DNA of 36,539 bases, from positions 1 to 36,539 of the forward strand of contig CANQHU010000020.1 of NCBI GenBank assembly GCA_947623945.1, read 5' to 3'. How positions within the stretch are numbered: the first letter of the stretch is position 1; each line of letters starts with the position of its first letter. The stretch is from an uncultured Clostridia bacterium. Its GTDB lineage: Bacteria; Bacillota; Clostridia; TANB77; CAG-508. Shown here piece after piece: positions 1 to 8,626 of the stretch. The notes below the pieces were generated by a model. That model did not search any database. It was not told the origin of the DNA and saw only the letters and a list, made by a program, of their open reading frames with translations. The translations under genes were made by a program, and so were the position numbers.

Positions 1-68
1 TTTCTGCCAAAGGCTATGTTTCATACAGTGTTGTGCCTTGAGCGGAGCGAAAGGAATGAATTATAAAT

Positions 69-1250
69 ATGAAAACAATATATTTAGACAATAATGCAAC
101 TACTAAAACAGATGAGGAAGTTGTAAAAGCAATGATGCCATATTTATTAGAAAACTATGGTAATCCATCTTCTATTTACAAAATAGGAAGAGAAAATAGA
201 AAAGCAGTTGAAGATGCAAGAGAAAAAGTAGCAAAAGTTTTAAACTGCGAACCAAGTGAAATTTATTTTACAGCAGGAGGAAGTGAAAGTGACAACACTG
301 CAATAAAAGGAATAGCACATAGTTATAAATATAAAGGAAACCATATTATAACATCATGCATTGAGCATCCAGCAGTATTAGAAACTTGCAAACAACTAGA
401 AAAAGAAGGGTTTGAAGTAAGTTATATTGGTGTAGACGAAAATGGAATTGTAAAATTAGATGAATTAGAAAAAGCAATAAAAGAAACAACAATACTAATT
501 ACTGTAATGTTTGCAAATAATGAAATTGGAACAATAGAGCCAATTAAAGAAATAGGAGAAATTGCTAAAAAACATAATGTATATTTCCATACAGATGCAG
601 TTCAAGCAGTTGGAAGTGTAAAAATTGATGTAAAAGAATTAAACATCGACAGTTTATCATTATCAGCTCACAAATTTTATGGGCCAAAAGGAATTGGTGC
701 ATTATATGTAAGAAAAGGAGTTAGATTTGATAAATTTATAAACGGAGGACATCAAGAAAGAAATAAAAGAGCAGGAACAGAAAATGTACCAGGAATTGTA
801 GGTTTAGGAAAAGCAATAGAACTTGCATACGAAAACTTAGAAGAACACAATAAAAAAATAAAAGAATTAAGAGATTACTATGTAGCACAAATAGAAGAAA
901 AAATACCATATATCAAAGTAAATGGAGATAGAGTAAAAAGATTGCCAGGAAATAGCAATATTTCATTTAGATTTATTGAAGGTGAAGGATTACTTTTAAA
1001 CTTAGACTTAAAAGGAATTTGTGCATCAAGTGGTAGTGCTTGCACATCAGGTTCTTTAGACCCATCACATGTATTACTTGCAATTGGCTTACCACATGAA
1101 ATAGCACATGGTTCTCTTAGAATTTCAATAGGAAAAGACAATACAAAAGAAGAAATTGACTATGTAATTGAAAGTTTAGTAGAAATAGTTGGAAGACTAA
1201 GAGAAATGTCACCATTATGGGAAGAATTTATGGAAGGAGAAAATAAATAA
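69..1250 (+). CDS. nifS: Cysteine desulfurase, NifS/IscS type
   Basis: This class V aminotransferase-fold, PLP-dependent enzyme converts cysteine to alanine and delivers persulfide sulfur to the IscU-like scaffold and probably to MnmA downstream. The 393 residues match the usual family length. The PLP-binding lysine is K202 in SAHK, and H100 follows the ITSCIEH strand. The mobile catalytic cysteine is C325 in SSGSACTSGS. An AAGGA ribosome site lies 13 bases before the ATG. The stop overlaps the start of nifU (TAATG), so the two are translationally coupled. Positions 1-68 hold no gene I recognise. NifS and IscS cannot be separated on sequence alone, but the nifU-mnmA context favours a housekeeping role. 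Confidence 0.95.
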   Translation: MKTIYLDNNATTKTDEEVVKAMMPYLLENYGNPSSIYKIGRENRKAVEDAREKVAKVLNCEPSEIYFTAGGSESDNTAIKGIAHSYKYKGNHIITSCIEHPAVLETCKQLEKEGFEVSYIGVDENGIVKLDELEKAIKETTILITVMFANNEIGTIEPIKEIGEIAKKHNVYFHTDAVQAVGSVKIDVKELNIDSLSLSAHKFYGPKGIGALYVRKGVRFDKFINGGHQERNKRAGTENVPGIVGLGKAIELAYENLEEHNKKIKELRDYYVAQIEEKIPYIKVNGDRVKRLPGNSNISFRFIEGEGLLLNLDLKGICASSGSACTSGSLDPSHVLLAIGLPHEIAHGSLRISIGKDNTKEEIDYVIESLVEIVGRLREMSPLWEEFMEGENK

Positions 1251-1690
1251 TGGAATATTCAGAAAAAGTAGTAGATCATTATACAAATCCAAGAAATGTT
1301 GGAAAAATAGAGGATGCATCTGGAGTAGGAGAAGTTGGAAATCCAGTTTGCGGAGATATTATGAAAATGTTTATTAAAGTTGAAAACAACATTATAACAG
1401 ATGTTAAATTTAAAACATTTGGATGTGGAGCAGCAATTGCAACAAGTAGTATTTCAACTGAAATGATTAAAGGAAAGACATTAGAAGAAGCATTAGAACT
1501 AAAAAATACAGATGTTGTAGAATCTTTAGGAGGTTTACCACCTGTTAAATTACATTGTTCTGTTTTAGCAGAAGAAGCAATTCACGAAGCAATTGCAGAT
1601 TATTATCGTAAAGAAGGAAAAATGACAGAAGAAGAAATAAAAGAAAAATGCAAATTAAAGGAACATCATTGCGAAAGTTGTGGTAATTAA
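1250..1690 (+). CDS. nifU: Fe-S cluster assembly scaffold, NifU N-domain/IscU type
   Basis: This small scaffold protein assembles Fe-S clusters with sulfur from the preceding desulfurase. The three cluster-ligand cysteines are visible at C34 (NPVCGD), C59 (FGCGAA) and C103 (KLHCS). The 146 residues end in a Cys-rich tail (KCKLKEHHCESCGN), which is common in clostridial NifU-like proteins. The start overlaps the nifS stop by one base and the stop directly abuts the mnmA ATG. It contains no frame irregularity. Confidence 0.95.
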   Translation: MEYSEKVVDHYTNPRNVGKIEDASGVGEVGNPVCGDIMKMFIKVENNIITDVKFKTFGCGAAIATSSISTEMIKGKTLEEALELKNTDVVESLGGLPPVKLHCSVLAEEAIHEAIADYYRKEGKMTEEEIKEKCKLKEHHCESCGN

Positions 1691-2754
1691 ATGAAAAAAA
1701 GAATTCTATTAGGAATGAGTGGCCGGAGTAGATAGCAGTGTATCTGCTATTTTACTTAAAGAACAAGGATATGAAGTAATTGGAATAACAATGAAATTAT
1801 GGGAAGGAGAATTAGAGGGAAGCTGTTGCAGTCTTTCCTCTAGTTTAGATGCAAAAAGAGTATGTGACTATTTAGAAATACCACATTACACATTAAACTT
1901 TAAAGAAGAATTTAATAAATATGTAATAAAAGATTTTATTGAATGTTACAAAAACTGCAAAACACCTAATCCTTGTATTGAATGTAATAAATATCTAAAG
2001 TTTGGTAGCATGTATAAAAAAGCGCAAGAACTTCGGATGTGATTTTATTGCAACAGGCCATTATGCCAAAATAGAATATGATGAAAAATATAAGCAAAAT
2101 GTATTGAAAAAATCAGATGCAATTGGAAAAGACCAAAGTTATGTATTATATAATCTTCCAAAAGATTTATTAGACAAAGTAAAATTTCCATTAGGGAATT
2201 TTAAAAGTAAAGACGAAATAAGAGCTATCGCAAAAGAGCATAATTTGCCAGTTGCAAATAAGCCAGATAGTGAAGACATATGTTTTATACCAGATGGAAA
2301 TTACAAAAAATTTCTAGAAAAAAATTCTGACCTAAAAGCTACCAAAGGAAACATTGTAACTCAAGATGGCCAAATATTAGGAGTACATACAGGACTATAC
2401 AAATATACAATAGGCCAAAGAAAGGGCTTAGGAATTTCTTATTCAAATCCTTTATATGTAATTGGATTTAATCCAGATAAAAATGAGTTAATTGTAGGAG
2501 AAGAAGAGGAATTATATAAAAAAGAATTTATGGTATCAAATTGCAATTTTTTAGTATGTGATAAAATAGAAACACCTTTAAATGTTCAAGTAAAAACTAG
2601 ATATTCTGCTAAATGTTATAATGCTAAAATTATTCAAAAAGAAGATAAAGTAAAAGTTATATTTGATGAACCACAAAAATCAATTACACCAGGACAATCA
2701 GCAGTATTTTATGATGGAGATATTGTAATTGGTGGAGGAAAAATAAATGGATAA
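1691..2754 (+). CDS. mnmA: tRNA 2-thiouridylase MnmA, read through two +1 CGG shifts
   Basis: MnmA makes 2-thiouridine at U34 of tRNA-Lys, -Glu and -Gln using ATP and sulfur relayed from the desulfurase. The sequence is one conserved gene only if a single C is skipped at 1724 (GGC C GGA) and at 2034 (CTT C GGA). The product is then 353 residues, the usual length. It has the PP-loop SGGVDSS (10-16), catalytic C95 in TPNPCIEC, the ATGHY motif at 121-125, and the second catalytic cysteine C197 in SEDICF. Without the shifts, translation stops two codons after the first CGG and one codon after the second. Both restored residues, G12 of the PP-loop and G115 of the ELGCDFIATGHY block, are conserved. 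A pseudogene is unlikely, since everything else is intact and the gene sits in an operon. The 3' end overlaps tcdA. Confidence 0.9.
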
Positions 2755-3436
2755 TCAGTTTTTAAGAACAGAAGTATTAATAGGAGAAGAAGGAATTAAA
2801 AAATTAAATCAATCTAAAGTAATAGTATTTGGAGTTGGAGGAGTAGGTTCATATACTGTAGAGGCTTTAGCAAGGGCAGGAATAGGTAATATTGTTATAG
2901 TGGATTTTGATAAATACGATATTACTAATATTAATCGACAAATTGGTGCATTACATTCAACAATAGGAAAATATAAAGTTGATGTAATGAAAGAAAGAAT
3001 TTTAGATATAAATCCTAATGCAAAAGTAGAAGCATATAAATTTGATAGATTTGAAGATGATGAAACTAATTTAATAGATTCAAGTATTACTTATGTTGTA
3101 GATGCAATTGATACAATGACTAATAAAATTAAGGTAATTGAGAAAGCAAAAAAACAAAATGTAAAAATAATTTCTGCAACAGGAGCTGGAAATAGATTAG
3201 ATTCAACTAAATTTAAAGTTGCAGATATTTATCAAACTTCAGTGTGCCCAGTTTGCAAAATATTACGAAAAGAATTGAAAAAAAGAAATATACAGGATTT
3301 AAAAGTAGTATATTCAACAGAAGAACCAATAAAAATTAAAGATGATACAGAAAAAATATTGGGAAGTATATCTTTTGTACCATCTGTTGCAGGTTTAATT
3401 ATTGCAGGAGAAGTAATTAAAGATATTATTAAATAA
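2747..3436 (+). CDS. tcdA: tRNA t6A37 dehydratase, TcdA/YgdL-type E1-like protein
   Basis: This ThiF/MoeB/E1-like enzyme is expected to cyclise t6A37 of tRNA to ct6A with ATP. Visible features are the nucleotide-binding GVGGVGSYTVEALARAGI near residue 28, the VDFDKYDITNINRQ block and the VDAIDTMTNK segment. A CPVC pair occurs where TcdA proteins have a CPL/CPV sequence. At 229 residues it is typical of the short YgdL-like branch rather than MoeB or ThiF. It overlaps the mnmA end by eight bases, completing a tRNA modification operon. Other E1-like activities cannot be excluded. Confidence 0.85.
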   Translation: MDNQFLRTEVLIGEEGIKKLNQSKVIVFGVGGVGSYTVEALARAGIGNIVIVDFDKYDITNINRQIGALHSTIGKYKVDVMKERILDINPNAKVEAYKFDRFEDDETNLIDSSITYVVDAIDTMTNKIKVIEKAKKQNVKIISATGAGNRLDSTKFKVADIYQTSVCPVCKILRKELKKRNIQDLKVVYSTEEPIKIKDDTEKILGSISFVPSVAGLIIAGEVIKDIIK

Positions 3437-3442
3437 GAAAAG

Positions 3443-3478
3443 CGGAAATTAAAATTTTATAATAATTTCCGTTTTTTT
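3443..3478 (+). terminator. Intrinsic terminator after tcdA
   Basis: A 9-bp perfect stem (CGGAAATTA at 3443-3451 with TAATTTCCG at 3463-3471), an 11-base loop, and then a seven-T run. It ends the nifS-tcdA operon just before the convergent coat gene. Confidence 0.85.
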
Positions 3479-3481
3479 ATT

Positions 3482-3736
3482 TTAAGAATTGCCACCAGCA
3501 ACGTATTTTTGTTTTGTAGAATCGATTTTTGTTTGTTCTACATTTTCTGTCTTATACCAACCTTTTTCAGCCATTAAATTATACAATTTATTTTGAATAT
3601 CTAAAGTTTCATTTAAAGCCTCTTTAAAAGTTTTATGAACATCTGCTGTTGTTGATTCTATTGTGCCATGAAGATATAAATCACAAACACCTTTAACAAT
3701 TAATAACTCTTTTTCCATTAAATCTTTATCTTCCAT
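3482..3736 (-). CDS. CotF-like spore coat protein
   Basis: This 84-residue protein resembles the coat F domain family: an N-terminal helix (MEKELLIVKGVCDLYLHGTIEST) followed by a second helix and KGWY, as in clostridial CotF-like proteins. The role is presumably structural, in the spore coat, with synthesis in the mother cell. A GGAGGGAAATC ribosome site precedes the ATG. It is the second gene of a two-gene minus-strand unit with the 57-residue protein upstream. CotF family membership rests on motif recall; expression timing is inference. Confidence 0.7.
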   Translation of the reverse strand: MEDKDLMEKELLIVKGVCDLYLHGTIESTTADVHKTFKEALNETLDIQNKLYNLMAEKGWYKTENVEQTKIDSTKQKYVAGGNS

Positions 3737-3749
3737 TTTGATTTCCCTC

Positions 3750-3923
3750 CTATAATAAATTTAAAAATTTGTTAAATAATTCTGTATGTTTTTGTTCTAA
3801 CTCTCCTAAATAAGTAGAGAGATTAACATCTTTTAATTGAGAGCTAGCTGTTTTACTACATGTTTTCATGATATTTTCATGTCCTAAAGCGTCCTCAATA
3901 TACAAAAGTTCTTTATTTGTCAT
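3750..3923 (-). CDS. Small protein (57 aa), probable coat-associated partner of the CotF-like protein
   Basis: A short open frame starts at an ATG preceded by AGGTGG. The product begins MTNKELLYIEDALGHE and is predicted helical, with one cysteine. Only 13 bases separate its stop from the next start, so it is co-transcribed with the CotF-like gene. Clostridial coat F genes often have such a small helical neighbour that resembles the front half of the CotF fold. I do not recognise a named family with certainty. Confidence 0.65.
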   Translation of the reverse strand: MTNKELLYIEDALGHENIMKTCSKTASSQLKDVNLSTYLGELEQKHTELFNKFLNLL

Positions 3924-4032
3924 ATTAAATCACCACCTAAAAGAAGTATTTCCAAAATTTATAAATCTATACACTTACTTTAAGTAACATTTTTTATATT
4001 TTTTTATATGATATAAAAAGGAGAGTGAATTT

Positions 4033-4605
4033 ATGCAAAATCAAAGAATGATGATAATTGCAAGAAAATATTTAACTAGATTTGATGAAATATTAAATCA
4101 GATGGCAGATGAAATGTTGTCACAAGAAGTTACAAATAGTATTACAATTGACTTTATTAGGTGTATGATACCACATCATAGGGCAGCAATATATATGAGT
4201 GAAAACTTGTTAAATTATACACGATATGAGCCATTGCAAAAAATTGCAAGAGGTATTATTGAGATGCAAACAAAGGGAATTGAACAAATGGAAGAGATTG
4301 CACGAACAACATATGGCTTCAAAAATACTCCAAGAGATGTAAATAATTATATTCAAAATTATTTATCTATTACTCAAAATATGATAGAGAAAATGAAAAA
4401 TAGTCCTAGGTGCATAAATATTAATTTAGACTTTGTAAATGAGATGATACCTCATCATGAGGGCGCAATTAAAATGTGTAATAATCTGTTGCAATATTAT
4501 ATTGATCCAAGGCTAAAAAATGTTGCAGATACAATTATTAGAGAACAAAGTGAAGGGGTAAGAAAGTTAAAGGAAGTACAGAAAAATTTGTGTGGAAAAT
4601 ATTAG
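4033..4605 (+). CDS. Tandem DUF305-like protein
   Basis: Two copies of the DUF305 signature are visible, each with an M-I-P-H-H core: MIPHHRAAIYMSENLL and, about 100 residues later, MIPHHEGAIKMCNNLL. Each is followed by a helix ending in EMQTKGIEQM or REQSEGVRKL. DUF305 is a ferritin-like four-helix family with metal-binding HH pairs, often linked to copper or other metal stress. The 190-residue product has no signal peptide or membrane segment, so it is probably cytoplasmic, unlike many secreted DUF305 proteins. An AAGGAGAG ribosome site fixes the start. The exact function is unknown. Confidence 0.75.
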   Translation: MQNQRMMIIARKYLTRFDEILNQMADEMLSQEVTNSITIDFIRCMIPHHRAAIYMSENLLNYTRYEPLQKIARGIIEMQTKGIEQMEEIARTTYGFKNTPRDVNNYIQNYLSITQNMIEKMKNSPRCININLDFVNEMIPHHEGAIKMCNNLLQYYIDPRLKNVADTIIREQSEGVRKLKEVQKNLCGKY

Positions 4606-4614
4606 AAAATTGAA

Positions 4615-4648
4615 AATAGCTATGTAAAAGCATAAGCTATTTTTTTTG
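4615..4648 (+). terminator. Intrinsic terminator after the DUF305 gene
   Basis: The stem AATAGCT (4615-4621) pairs with AGCTATT (4635-4641) and runs straight into eight T's. Confidence 0.75.
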
Positions 4649-4677
4649 AAAAAAATTATAAAAATTTATAAAAAGTA

Positions 4678-4725
4678 TTGACATTGTGTCAGAACTAGTA
4701 TATTATGATACTGACAAAGTGTCAG
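4678..4725 (+). promoter_or_regulatory. Sigma-A promoter with two TetR-type palindromic operators
   Basis: TTGACA (4678-4683), a 17-base spacer and TATTAT (4701-4706) form a near-consensus promoter. Two copies of a 15-bp inverted repeat flank it: TTGACA-TTG-TGTCAG (4678-4692, over the -35) and CTGACA-AAG-TGTCAG (4711-4725, just after the -10). The second is perfect. The likely ligand-free binder is the TetR protein encoded at 5493, giving autoregulation of the whole cluster. Confidence 0.85.
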
Positions 4726-4742
4726 AGAAAGGAGAAATAAAA

Positions 4743-5474
4743 ATGAATCGTTTTGAAGAAAGTAAAGAAGTTTTTAACAAATTATTTGGAGAATTGCCAG
4801 ATGCAAATACAGAAATAGATCATGAACTTATGGAAATTTTAAGAAGGTTTATATTTGGAGATGTATTTCATAGTAGTGATGAAATAGATATGAAGGAAAG
4901 AGAATTAATTACAGTAACAATTTTAGCAGTATTACAAACCTTACCACAATTATCAAGTCATATAAATGCAGCATTAAATGTAGGAGTAACTCCAATAGAA
5001 ATAAGAGAAACTATTTATCAGTTAGCACCTTTTATAGGTTTTCCAAGAACATTAAATGCAGTAGGTACAATGAACGAAGTTTTTAAATCAAGAGAAATTA
5101 AATTACCATTAGAAAGCATGGGAACAGTAACAGATGAAACAAGATATGAAAAAGGATTTGAAATTCAAAACCCAATATATGGAGATGAAATAAAAGAAAA
5201 ATATCCAGATGTTCCAGAAATACCAAAATATTTAACAGAATTTGGCTTTGGAGATTTTTATACAAGAAAAGGATTAGATATAAAAACAAGAGAATTGCTT
5301 GTATTAGTTGGATTAACAACAATAAGATCAGATACTCAAATAAAAGCCCATGTGTTAGGAAATATTAAAGTCGGAAATTCAAAAGAAAAATTACTAGCAG
5401 CTATGCTACAATGTTTGCCTTATATAGGCTTTCCAAATACAATGAATACAATTAATATTATAAAGAGTATTTAA
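4743..5474 (+). CDS. Carboxymuconolactone decarboxylase-fold protein, two-domain
   Basis: This 243-residue protein has two AhpD/CMD-like repeats. The first centres on KERELITVTILAVL...QLSSHINAALNVGVTPIEIRE and the second on IKTRELLVLVGLTT...QIKAHVLGNIKVGNSKE. The AhpD CxxC thiol pair is absent, so a decarboxylase-like or orphan redox role is more likely than alkylhydroperoxidase coupling. The ATG at 4743, after AAAGGAGAAATAAAA, is preferred over an upstream GTG that would lie inside the operator. It is the first gene of the TetR-controlled cluster. The substrate is unknown. Confidence 0.8.
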   Translation: MNRFEESKEVFNKLFGELPDANTEIDHELMEILRRFIFGDVFHSSDEIDMKERELITVTILAVLQTLPQLSSHINAALNVGVTPIEIRETIYQLAPFIGFPRTLNAVGTMNEVFKSREIKLPLESMGTVTDETRYEKGFEIQNPIYGDEIKEKYPDVPEIPKYLTEFGFGDFYTRKGLDIKTRELLVLVGLTTIRSDTQIKAHVLGNIKVGNSKEKLLAAMLQCLPYIGFPNTMNTINIIKSI

Positions 5475-5492
5475 GAAAGAAAGGAGATAAAA

Positions 5493-6101
5493 GTGGAAGT
5501 TAAATCAGCAGATGAAAGAAAAGATGAAATTATAAATGCTTGTGAAGAATTATATCAAACAAAAAGTTTTAAAGAAATAACGCTAAAAGATATAAGTGAA
5601 AAAACTACATTTTCAAGACCTTCTATATATAACTATTTTCAAACAAAAGAAGAAATATTTTTAGCTCTTTTAAAAAGAGAATATGAAAGATTACTAAAAG
5701 ATTTAGAAGATATATATGTTAAAAATGACAAATTAGAAAAACAAGAATTTGCAAAACAAATTGCTTTAAGTATTGAAAAAAGGGAACAGTTATTAAAACT
5801 ACTTTCAATGAACTTATATGATATGGAAGAAAATAGTCGTATGGAGCAATTAGTGGATTTTAAGAAAAGTTACGGAGAAACATTAAGATTCGTTAAAAAA
5901 CTTTTAGATAAATTCTTTAAGAACATGAGTGAGGAAGAAAAAGAAAAATTTATCTTTTCATTTTTCCCATTAATGTACGGAATATATCCATATACTTGTG
6001 CTACTGAAAAACAAAAAGAAGCTATGAAAAATGCAGAAGTTCCATTCAAGTTCTTTTCAATATATGAAATGGTTTATGAAAGTATAATAAAATTATTATA
6101 A
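5493..6101 (+). CDS. TetR/AcrR family repressor
   Basis: This 202-residue regulator has an N-terminal helix-turn-helix (ITLKDISEKTTFSRPSIYNYFQTKEEIF, about residues 29-57) and an all-helical ligand domain. It starts at GTG after AAAGGAGATAAAA. It lies immediately downstream of the decarboxylase-like gene and of the promoter with two palindromic operators, so autoregulation is the simplest model. No inducer can be inferred beyond a probable quinone, aromatic or electrophile. Confidence 0.88.
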   Translation: MEVKSADERKDEIINACEELYQTKSFKEITLKDISEKTTFSRPSIYNYFQTKEEIFLALLKREYERLLKDLEDIYVKNDKLEKQEFAKQIALSIEKREQLLKLLSMNLYDMEENSRMEQLVDFKKSYGETLRFVKKLLDKFFKNMSEEEKEKFIFSFFPLMYGIYPYTCATEKQKEAMKNAEVPFKFFSIYEMVYESIIKLL

Positions 6102-6148
6102 AAAACCTATGAATTAGGAAAAAATATTTAAGAAAGAGGTAATTTATT

Positions 6149-6631
6149 ATGAGTAAAGTATTAGTAACTTATTTTTCAGCAAGTGGTGTAACAAGAAGTG
6201 TTGCACAAAATATTGCAGATAGTATAGGAGCAGATTTATTTGAAATTAGAGCAAAGAGTCCTTATACAGAACAAGATTTAGATTGGACTAATAAACAAAG
6301 TAGGTCAAGTATAGAAATGAATGATAAATCATCAAGACCAGAAATTGAAGAAACAGTAAGTAAATTGGATGAATATGAAACAATTTTAATAGGATTTCCA
6401 GTATGGTGGTATACAGCTCCTACTATTATCAATACTTTTATTGAAAGTTTAGATTTATCAGGTAAAACTCTAATCCCTTTTTGCACATCAGGTGGAACTG
6501 GAATAAGTGGATGTGAAAGAGATTTGAGAAATGAATATCCTGGGTATAATTGGAAAGAAGGAAGAAGATTTACAGGTAATGAATCAAAAGAATCTATTAA
6601 AAATTGGATTGGAGGTCTAAATGAAAACTAA
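6149..6631 (+). CDS. Flavodoxin (cytoplasmic)
   Basis: This 160-residue flavodoxin carries the FMN phosphate loop YFSASGVTRS (residues 8-17) and the second FMN loop GFPVWWYTAP. CTSGGTGISG follows, placing it in the long clostridial Flavodoxin_4 group. It probably acts as an electron carrier or oxidoreductase in the TetR-controlled cluster. Its end overlaps the next flavodoxin gene by 11 bases, so the pair is coupled. Confidence 0.9.
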   Translation: MSKVLVTYFSASGVTRSVAQNIADSIGADLFEIRAKSPYTEQDLDWTNKQSRSSIEMNDKSSRPEIEETVSKLDEYETILIGFPVWWYTAPTIINTFIESLDLSGKTLIPFCTSGGTGISGCERDLRNEYPGYNWKEGRRFTGNESKESIKNWIGGLNEN

Positions 6632-7190
6632 AAAGATAGTAGTTTTAATTATTGCAATAGTAGTTATTGCAGGAGGTGCAAGTATTTGGTTAATTAGTTC
6701 TAATAATAATTCTAATGAACAAAAAAAAATAGCAATTGTTTATTTCTCTGCAACAGGAACGACTAAAAAAGTTGCAGGATATATAAAAGAGCTAACCGCT
6801 GGAGATTTAATTGAAATAGTACCAAAGGACAAATATACAGATAGCGATTTAAACTACAACAATAGCAATAGCAGAACTACGCAAGAACAAAATGATTCTT
6901 CAGCAAGACCAGAAATTTCAAATAATATTGATACAGACTCTTATGATGTAATATTTTTGGGTTATCCAATTTGGTGGGGAGATGCACCAAGAATAATTTT
7001 AACATTTTTAGATGAATCTAATTTAAGTGGAAAAACAGTTATTCCATTCTGCACATCAGGAAGCTCTGGAATAAGTACAAGTGTTAATTATTTTAAAAAC
7101 AATTATAAAAATGTTAATTGGTTAGATGGAAAGAGACTTGAGCCATCACAAAGTGAAGTAAAAGCATGGGTTAATGGCTTAAATTATTAA
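6621..7190 (+). CDS. Membrane-anchored flavodoxin
   Basis: This paralogue of the preceding flavodoxin has an added N-terminal hydrophobic segment (KKIVVLIIAIVVIAGGASIW, about residues 4-24). It could be a signal anchor placing the flavodoxin domain outside the membrane. FMN loops are YFSATGTTKK and GYPIWWGDAP, and CTSGSSGIS is also present. An extracytoplasmic flavodoxin is unusual but is found in gut Firmicutes. Its role in the cluster is presumably redox transfer; that is inference. Confidence 0.85.
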   Translation: MKTKKIVVLIIAIVVIAGGASIWLISSNNNSNEQKKIAIVYFSATGTTKKVAGYIKELTAGDLIEIVPKDKYTDSDLNYNNSNSRTTQEQNDSSARPEISNNIDTDSYDVIFLGYPIWWGDAPRIILTFLDESNLSGKTVIPFCTSGSSGISTSVNYFKNNYKNVNWLDGKRLEPSQSEVKAWVNGLNY

Positions 7191-7254
7191 AAGGTTGAAA
7201 AATAATTACAATTTTCCAACCGGATTTATGAATTAGAAAGGAATCGTGGTAGAA

Positions 7255-7681
7255 ATGAATAAAGAAGAATTTGATAAAGCAAATGTATTTGGGAAAGGAA
7301 ATTCAAATGTAAATTTCGCTGAGTATTTTACAGGAGAATCTTTTTTAAATCCATTAACAGAAAAGAATAAATGTCCAGTATTTTTAGCAAATGTAACATT
7401 TGAGCCTAGATGTAGAAATAATTGGCATATACACCATAGCCTATCTGGTGGAGGACAAATATTAATTTGCACTTGCCGGAGAAGGATGGTATCAAGAAGA
7501 AGGAAAAGAGGCAGTAAGCCTTAAACCTGGAATGGTTATAACAATTCCTGCAAATGTAAAACATTGGCATGGAGCAAAAAAAGATTCATGGTTTAGTCAT
7601 ATAGCAGTAGAAGTACCAGGAGAAAATACTTCTAATGAATGGTGTGAACCTGTTACAGATGAACAATATGATAAATTATAA
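7255..7681 (+). CDS. Cupin-domain protein, read through one +1 CGG shift
   Basis: This single-domain cupin is associated with carboxymuconolactone decarboxylase-type proteins. Metal-binding motif 1 is NNWHIHHSLSGGGQILICT, and motif 2 includes IPANVKHWHGA. The ending PGENTSNEWCEP is typical of the family. The frame is intact only if the C at 7477 is skipped (TGC C GGA), giving G75 of the GEGWYQEEGK strand. Unshifted translation ends about 16 codons later. The restored product is about 141 residues, normal for the family. The start could also be GTG 7246; the ATG at 7255 is chosen, although its spacing from AAAGGA is 12 bases. Confidence 0.85.
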
Positions 7682-7709
7682 TTTGAATATAGTGAAAGGA
7701 AAGAATTTT

Positions 7710-8624
7710 ATGGAAAAAATTGATGTATTTGCACATGTTTTATTACCTAATTATTATAGCAAAATGTTAAATATAAATAGTGAAATTCCAAAAAAGTTTC
7801 CATTTGTTAATAATAAATGTTTACAAGATATGAATGAAAGAAGAAATAATTGGAATGGAGAAACAAAACAAATAATATCTTATGCTAATGTAAATCCAGA
7901 AGATTATTGTAATAGCGAAGAATCTGCAAAATTATGTAGAGAGGCAAATGAGGAATTAGTAGATTGTATTAAAAATAATCAAGATATGTTTGGCTATGGA
8001 GTAGGAATGATTCCATTAAATAATATAGAAGAAGCATTAAAGATTATGAACGAAATAAAGGAAAATGAATATTTAGTAGGAATACAATTATTCACAAGAC
8101 ATTTAGGAAAATCTGTTGCAGATAATGAGTTTAGAAGTATTTTTGAAAAAGCATCAGAATTAGATATGCCAATATGGATACATCCTGTTTTTGATGAAAG
8201 AAAACCAGATAATAACATAGTATTTAGTTGGGAATATGAATTATCACAAGCAATGATGCAAATAGTTCAGGCAAATATTTTTAAAGATTTTCCTAATATA
8301 AAAATAATTATACATCATGCAGGAGCAATGATACCATTTTTTGCAGGTAGAGTAGATAATATATTACCAAAAGAACAAGCAGAAGATTTTAAAAAATTCT
8401 ATGTAGATACAGCTATACTTGGAAATACTTTAGGCTTAGAACTTGCATTGTCTTATTTCGGAGAGGATAAGGTTTTATATGGTACAGATGCACCACTTGG
8501 AATTATGCCTGCAGGAGCAACAAAAGAAATAGAAGATGCAATAAATGAACTTCCAGTAGATGAAGATGTAAAGGAAAAAATTTATAATAAAAATATAATG
8601 AATTTAATAAACAAGGAGGGTTAA
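7710..8624 (+). CDS. Amidohydrolase 2 family metal-dependent hydrolase
   Basis: This 304-residue TIM-barrel protein is of the ACMSD-like amidohydrolase family. Visible metal-site motifs are DVFAHV near the N-terminus (a variant of DxHxH with the first His missing), WIHPVF, IHHAG and GTDAPLG near the C-terminus. It probably acts as a decarboxylase or hydrolase on an aromatic or enol acid, in keeping with the adjacent cupin and CMD-like genes. AAAGGA lies 10 bases before the ATG at 7710; longer upstream frames lack a ribosome site. Confidence 0.82.
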   Translation: MEKIDVFAHVLLPNYYSKMLNINSEIPKKFPFVNNKCLQDMNERRNNWNGETKQIISYANVNPEDYCNSEESAKLCREANEELVDCIKNNQDMFGYGVGMIPLNNIEEALKIMNEIKENEYLVGIQLFTRHLGKSVADNEFRSIFEKASELDMPIWIHPVFDERKPDNNIVFSWEYELSQAMMQIVQANIFKDFPNIKIIIHHAGAMIPFFAGRVDNILPKEQAEDFKKFYVDTAILGNTLGLELALSYFGEDKVLYGTDAPLGIMPAGATKEIEDAINELPVDEDVKEKIYNKNIMNLINKEG

Positions 8625-8626
8625 AG

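Noticed and set aside
43-45. CGG near the left edge as an eleventh recoding site
   Set aside because: The first 68 bases show no recognisable protein in any frame, so the coding status cannot be judged.
4686-4742. Upstream GTG start for the carboxymuconolactone decarboxylase-like gene
   Set aside because: It lies within the -35/-10 and operator region, before the expected transcription start; ATG 4743 has a good ribosome site.
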